Source: JBLYYQ01 sp048550035
GTDB lineage: Bacteria > Nitrospinota_A > UBA7883 > JBLYYQ01
Direction of reading: 5' to 3'
DNA: 26,768 bases
Assembly: GCA_048550035.1 (NCBI GenBank)
Contig: JBLYYQ010000103.1
Span: 1-26,768 of the forward strand
Below, piece after piece: positions 22,717 to 26,768 of the stretch (its first letter is position 1; the number at the start of each line of letters is the position of its first letter). Position numbers and translations under genes: made by a program. The notes beneath the pieces were generated by a model. That model did not search any database. It worked only from the letters and a program-made list of their open reading frames with translations, and had not been told where the DNA came from.

Positions 22717-25442
22717 ACATCAGTATCCTCAGTATCCTCAGCATCATACGTTTTACGTTTTTTCTCTGGCAATTCTAATTCTTTGCTCTTCTCAATTGAA
22801 TCATATTGTGAGTCATTTGTATCTGATTTTGTAAGTTTTTCCGTTCGTGCTTTTAACTCATCGTAGCTCTGTTTTGTAGCTTCGTTTACCAGTATTGACT
22901 CTGAGTTGTTTAAGGTAATAAAGTTTATATCCGCATCAGACCTTATAATATGGGGAGTAAGAAATACCATCAAGTTTGTCTTCGTTCGCTCCACTCCCTT
23001 TGACTTAAAGAGCCATCCAAGAATTGGAATACTACCTAGGATAGGTACTTTGCTTACTGAAGTAACATCATCTTCTCGTATTAAACCACCTATAATAACA
23101 TTCTGCTTATCCTTTACCACGATTGTAGATTTTATTGAACGTTTGGTTGTGATTATATCTTTTGCATTTGAAAGCTGAGCCGTTGCTATTGCAGAAATTT
23201 CTTGATATAAGGTAAGTTTTAAATCTTCAGACTCTGTTATCTGCGGTTTGATTCTTAATGTTAATCCTACATTTTTTCGTTCAATGGATTGTACTGTATT
23301 GCCACCTGTTGTTATTGTTGTTTGTCCTTCTAGTGGTACTTCACTTGCTACTACTATTTCAGCCTCTTCATTATCACTTGTCATTATATTTGGAGTGGAT
23401 ATGACATTTATATCTGAGTCAATCCGAACTGCTCTAACTAATGCTCCAAGATTTAGAAAATTTACTCCATTGTATTCAATAGTACCATCTGCTACACCTA
23501 CTGATAGACCTTGTGCTTGGTTTAAAGGGTTGCTCGTAGCATTAGCTAAATCACCCTCAAACTTTGTACCTCCTACTATTGCATCCTCGCCTGATGGATC
23601 GTCTGTAAAGCGCCACTCGACCCCAAAATGTGATTCCTTCGTTGCTCTAACTTCCATTATTAATGTCTCGACAAATACTTGACGGCGTCTAATATCTAAT
23701 TTCTGAATAACATTTTGAAGTACCTTGTAATCTTCAGGCGATGCTGTAATTATTAATGCATTAGTTGCAACATCGGCTGTTATTGATATTATACCTGAGA
23801 TTGAACTAACTTTAGTTGCACCCTTTGTTGTTTTTTTCGTCAATCCAGCTTTTGATGCAATACTATTTAAAACCTTTGAAAGCTCTACGGCTGCTGCATT
23901 TTTCAGATAGTAAACATGGATGCCAGTACCACTTAGTGGGGCAGGGACATCTAGCTTATTGATGATTTTTATGATTTTCTTTGCAACGACCTTCGGTGCG
24001 AAAATCATTATAGAATTGGTTCTTGCATCTGCAATAATTTTTGGCTTTGAGGTAACTGCTGTAGGCAGATCACTTACTGGTATTTGAGTAGCTGCTAGCT
24101 GCTGATCTTTCCCTTCAGGGTCTGATTTAATTGGCACACTTGGCGTTACTCCTGTTGTAGTAAATAGCTTATTTAGAGATGATGTCACCTTGGCTGAATC
24201 TGCAAAGCGGAGCCTTACTATTGTAAATACCTCCTCATGCTTCTTTGAATCTAATTCTTTTATCAGCCTTAATAATTTTGATATGTTTGATGCAAAATCG
24301 GTTACTATAATAGTATTAGATGGTACATATGCTGTTATAAAACTACCGCTTGATACTAAAGGCTTGACTGTTTTTACAATCTCACTTGCTTTTACTGTCG
24401 TTATTGGAATCAACCTTGTTTCAATCCGATCACCTGGCTGGTTCTTAATGAATTGACCTTTCGACTTTGCCGATGTTGTTGGGATAATCTTTGTTACACC
24501 TCCTGATTCAATTAATGTGTAACCATAAACTTCCAATGTCGATTCTAATACTCGGATTGCTTCTTCAAGATTAACTCTACGAGGCGATACTATGGTAGCC
24601 TTCCCTTGTACTTTTCGATCAATTACAAAATTACGGTTTGTCATCTTCGCAAACGCACGGATCAATACACGGATGTCTACATCAACAAAATCTATATTAA
24701 ACCGATCTTCCTCAGGTTCAAACTCAGTATCAGGTTGATCAAGATTCTTATCGCTTTTACCTTTTCTAGAGGGTTTTGGCTTTACAGATTTTGGTGGTGA
24801 GCTAGGTTTTTTGGCATCTGATTTTTTAATTGTGCTAGCTTCTGGCGTAGCTTTCTTGACTCTCGTTTTTTTTACCTGAGGCGATTTAGCTTCCACACTT
24901 TCTGACTTATTCAATGCTGGTTGATCTGATTTTTTAACTATGCTCAGCTCTTGCTTGACTTCAGGATCAATCAGAGCTACTTGCTTAGCTGATTCCTCAT
25001 CTTTATTCGCTTTTAACTCTGGAGCGTTAGGTTGTTGCTCAGATCTCTTATTTTGAACTGCGCCACCTACAAAAACTTGTGCAGTTCTACCTATTGATAA
25101 AAGACTACAAGAAAGTGAAAATGATCGAAATTCGATATGCTTCCATCCTTCACTCGAAAGTAAAGCTCCTACCGATCTTGCACGCTGCTTTGCTAATGTC
25201 GTGGCCGCCTCTTCGTCATTTATATAGCACGCGTAGCCAATGACTGTTATTGCAAGATTTTTTGCTCGACCAGACATCGCTTTTGTAATCTTTTTCATAC
25301 TATCTGGTGTTAGCAATGAACTGTTTTGCTCAAAATCCACTGTTGCATCTGGTTCTTCTAGGAAATCTTGCCCATATACCGGAGAGGCAACTATGAAAAG
25401 AAGAAACAGTATAAAAATTAAAGAACTTATATTTAATTTCAT
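22713..25442 (-). CDS. gspD: Type II secretin GspD with an N-terminal OmpA-like domain
   Basis: GspD forms the outer-membrane channel. I start at ATG 25442, which opens a signal peptide ('MKLNISSLIFILFLLFIVAS'); the frame extends to an ATG at 25478 that would put polar residues before it. From 25442 the protein has 909 residues: signal (1-24), an OmpA-C-like domain (about 38-128), a Lys/Ser/Pro-rich linker (about 129-240), N0 (246-325), N1-N3 (about 340-585), and the secretin barrel (about 590-835). The barrel carries 'VPILGSIPILGWLFKSKGVERTKTNLMVFLTPHI'-type closing motifs in order, and a charged tail follows. The OmpA-like part is unusual for GspD. A 73-base gap to gspC could hold a weak internal promoter (TTATCA, 17 bases, TATATA). 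No GspS pilotin is seen nearby. Confidence 0.93.
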   Translation of the reverse strand: MKLNISSLIFILFLLFIVASPVYGQDFLEEPDATVDFEQNSSLLTPDSMKKITKAMSGRAKNLAITVIGYACYINDEEAATTLAKQRARSVGALLSSEGWKHIEFRSFSLSCSLLSIGRTAQVFVGGAVQNKRSEQQPNAPELKANKDEESAKQVALIDPEVKQELSIVKKSDQPALNKSESVEAKSPQVKKTRVKKATPEASTIKKSDAKKPSSPPKSVKPKPSRKGKSDKNLDQPDTEFEPEEDRFNIDFVDVDIRVLIRAFAKMTNRNFVIDRKVQGKATIVSPRRVNLEEAIRVLESTLEVYGYTLIESGGVTKIIPTTSAKSKGQFIKNQPGDRIETRLIPITTVKASEIVKTVKPLVSSGSFITAYVPSNTIIVTDFASNISKLLRLIKELDSKKHEEVFTIVRLRFADSAKVTSSLNKLFTTTGVTPSVPIKSDPEGKDQQLAATQIPVSDLPTAVTSKPKIIADARTNSIMIFAPKVVAKKIIKIINKLDVPAPLSGTGIHVYYLKNAAAVELSKVLNSIASKAGLTKKTTKGATKVSSISGIISITADVATNALIITASPEDYKVLQNVIQKLDIRRRQVFVETLIMEVRATKESHFGVEWRFTDDPSGEDAIVGGTKFEGDLANATSNPLNQAQGLSVGVADGTIEYNGVNFLNLGALVRAVRIDSDINVISTPNIMTSDNEEAEIVVASEVPLEGQTTITTGGNTVQSIERKNVGLTLRIKPQITESEDLKLTLYQEISAIATAQLSNAKDIITTKRSIKSTIVVKDKQNVIIGGLIREDDVTSVSKVPILGSIPILGWLFKSKGVERTKTNLMVFLTPHIIRSDADINFITLNNSESILVNEATKQSYDELKARTEKLTKSDTNDSQYDSIEKSKELELPEKKRKTYDAEDTEDTDV

Positions 25443-25515
25443 AATATCCATTAAATGTTTAAGTATAATATATAGCATTAATAGTTTGTTATGATAACTA
25501 GTTCATTCTCTACGA

Positions 25516-26433
25516 TTACTGTACATTAAGAGTTAAAGTCATATTAGTACCACCACGCTCAACATCAACTGCAAAACTTTTCTCATGACGAAGTGCTTGA
25601 AAGAGTTCTAACCCTTTCTCGGTAGAATTTAATTGCGAACCATTTACCTGTTTAACAATATCATTATTTTTTAGCCCTATTTTACTAAAAACAGAGCCAG
25701 GACGGATACCAGATACTTTAAAACCTTCTGCTTTCCCATCTTTACCTAGATTCGGAACTGCCCGAATCTGAGTCATTAACCTACTCATATTATTCAATTG
25801 GTCACTTAAGTATTGAGTCGAAATATCATACTCACTACTACCAGTTTTGCTGACTGTGCTCAATGACGATTTTGTATCAGCAGAACTCTCATCAGAAGAT
25901 TGTCGAAGCTTTTCTATGAGATCTTGGTCTAAATTTATTGATTCTAGCTTGTTAGAGCGCTCTATGAAGACTCGAAGTCTATCGATCTTGACTATCTTCG
26001 CCTGTAATATCTCGTCATTAACAGCATATAGATCCTCAAGTTTGCTACTATTATTTTGTATAATAGCGTAGCTATGAACATTATTGGCGTCTACAAATGT
26101 TCCCATCAAGCTCAATGGTAAAGTTGTAGGTGGCGCTGACTCTATGTTCTTACGACCCACATCGCTTAGAGCCTCAGCTGCTACCTGATCTGCGTTAAAT
26201 ATATTCCGGTTTAGAATCGCGCTATAATCAGGTGGCCGATTATTACTAGATGATGACTTTAAAGTTTTATCTTTAACATTGCCTCGCTCAATTAACACTA
26301 ACGGTTCATTACCAACTAAACGGCCTTCTGCATATTTCGCCATTAATCCAGCTCCAATCCATGCTAGCCATATCAATAGCAAAACATGTGTTGCTGGCCA
26401 GATCTTCTTAGGTGCTGTTATTTTTTCTTTCAT
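25516..26433 (-). CDS. gspC: Type II secretion protein GspC (HR domain plus PDZ)
   Basis: GspC connects the inner-membrane platform with the secretin periplasmic domains. The 305 residues contain a cytoplasmic start, one membrane helix (about 14-32), the homology region (about 66-170; 'DYSAILNRNIFNAD' and 'LPLSLMGTFVDANNVHSYAII'), a Ser-rich linker and a PDZ domain (about 205-305; 'GFKVSGIRPGSVFSKIGLKNND'). This is the complete canonical layout. An AAGG ribosome-binding site lies 7 bases before the ATG. It is the first gene of the gsp operon; a candidate promoter lies 45-73 bases upstream. Confidence 0.95.
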   Translation of the reverse strand: MKEKITAPKKIWPATHVLLLIWLAWIGAGLMAKYAEGRLVGNEPLVLIERGNVKDKTLKSSSSNNRPPDYSAILNRNIFNADQVAAEALSDVGRKNIESAPPTTLPLSLMGTFVDANNVHSYAIIQNNSSKLEDLYAVNDEILQAKIVKIDRLRVFIERSNKLESINLDQDLIEKLRQSSDESSADTKSSLSTVSKTGSSEYDISTQYLSDQLNNMSRLMTQIRAVPNLGKDGKAEGFKVSGIRPGSVFSKIGLKNNDIVKQVNGSQLNSTEKGLELFQALRHEKSFAVDVERGGTNMTLTLNVQ

Positions 26434-26477
26434 GCAGTACCTTATAATTTAGATGGTTATGTCCATTTTCATTTTAA

Positions 26478-26506
26478 TTTATAGTAGCATAGCTTCGTTC
26501 TATTAA
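26478..26506 (-). promoter_or_regulatory. Candidate promoter of the gsp operon
   Basis: On the minus strand, TTAATA (26501-26506) and TATAAA (26478-26483) are separated by exactly 17 bases. The predicted start lies near 26471, about 38 bases before the gspC ATG. The -35 matches consensus at four of six positions and the -10 at five of six. In such AT-rich DNA partial matches are common, so this is a best guess. Confidence 0.4.
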
Positions 26507-26520
26507 TATAAGTTATTTAG

Positions 26521-26544
26521 CTACTTTAAATTGGATAAAAGTAG
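26521..26544. repeat. 7-bp inverted repeat upstream of the gsp promoter
   Basis: CTACTTT (26521-26527) and AAAGTAG (26538-26544) form a perfect 7-base stem with a 10-base loop, 15 bases upstream of the candidate gspC -35 box. No T-run follows it on the minus strand, so it is a poor terminator for the upstream gene. It could be an operator. Confidence 0.4.
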
Positions 26545-26629
26545 TGCAGGATTTTTTCAGGTAATAGGTGATATTTGAGTTAATCTTATAGATGCCTTGA
26601 GAGTAGCAACGATATTGAATAGAATTGAT

Positions 26630-26768
26630 TTAAAATGCAACTTTATCTTCATAGCCTATTACCGATGCACTTTCTACACGATATGCACCTCGAATTTTAA
26701 GACCACGCAAACTCCCTTCCTCTATCAGTCTTATAACTGTTGGAGCTGATACTCCCCATCGAGTCATC
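26630..26768 (-). CDS. Helix-turn-helix DNA-binding protein (excisionase/MerR-like HTH_17 type), 5' partial
   Basis: The minus-strand frame is open to the window edge and ends at 26630, giving 45 visible residues. It reads 'RWGVSAPTVIRLIEEGSLRG' and then 'IRGAYRVESASVIGYED', which is the pattern of the small helix-turn-helix domain used by excisionase-like and MerR-like proteins: a recognition helix after 'VS..TV', then a beta-wing 'G..R' with Arg/Tyr. The Met at 26767 is probably internal because the first helix of the domain would lie before it. It is the 3' end only, so the size and any partner domains are unknown. It is upstream of, and in the same direction as, the gsp operon, 196 bases away, and could be its regulator. 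Confidence 0.65.
   Translation of the reverse strand, partial: MTRWGVSAPTVIRLIEEGSLRGLKIRGAYRVESASVIGYEDKVAF

Noticed and set aside
22719..22740. Short direct repeat at the 3' end of gspD
   Set aside because: Two copies of a 9-base unit encode an acidic E-D-T tail; too short and too simple to interpret.

Overview
The window is AT-rich DNA from a diderm (Gram-negative) bacterium. A complete type II secretion operon ends in a GspN of the deltaproteobacterial type, and a Che cluster, a Nif3 protein and an HD-GYP regulator are also present. I infer a deltaproteobacteria-like lineage (Desulfobacterota, Myxococcota or SAR324-like), but no rRNA or other taxonomic marker is present to prove it. The window is almost fully coding: no gap exceeds 300 bases, and I saw no tRNA, rRNA, CRISPR array, IS element or integrase.

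Layout. (1) Positions 1-3738, plus strand: a chemotaxis cluster. It holds the tail of CheA, a stand-alone receiver, CheR, an unusual Hpt-linker-CheW protein and CheB. (2) Positions 3804-5521, plus strand: a monocistronic gene for a secreted protein made of four Spy/CpxP-like helical modules around a Met/Gly/His-rich tandem repeat. It has a near-consensus sigma-70 promoter with a palindrome in its spacer. (3) Positions 5547-11769, minus strand: a cation/Ca2+ exchanger, then a tightly overlapping five-gene operon read leftward: Ppx/GppA phosphatase, BatC-like TPR protein, MTAP-family phosphorylase, amidohydrolase deaminase and glucose-6-phosphate isomerase. The deaminase and phosphorylase look like consecutive steps: a deaminated 5'-modified adenosine, then 6-oxopurine release. 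(4) Positions 11851-12906, minus: a receiver/HD-GYP c-di-GMP phosphodiesterase, divergent from (5) positions 12996-13754, plus: a Nif3/YbgI-family protein. (6) Positions 13747-26433, minus: gspC-D-E-F-G-H-I-J-K-L-M-N, twelve genes in canonical order with overlapping or closely spaced ends. (7) Positions 26630-26768, minus: the end of an excisionase/MerR-like helix-turn-helix gene.

The most notable points are an OmpA-like domain fused to the N-terminus of the secretin GspD, the four-module Spy-like protein, the kinase-less P1-P5 chemotaxis protein, and the phosphorylase whose purine-site residues are Asn/Ala rather than the Asp/Asp of adenosine-type MTAP. The prepilin peptidase GspO, the pilotin GspS and GspAB are not in the window. 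All assignments come from reading translated sequence; no database search was run.
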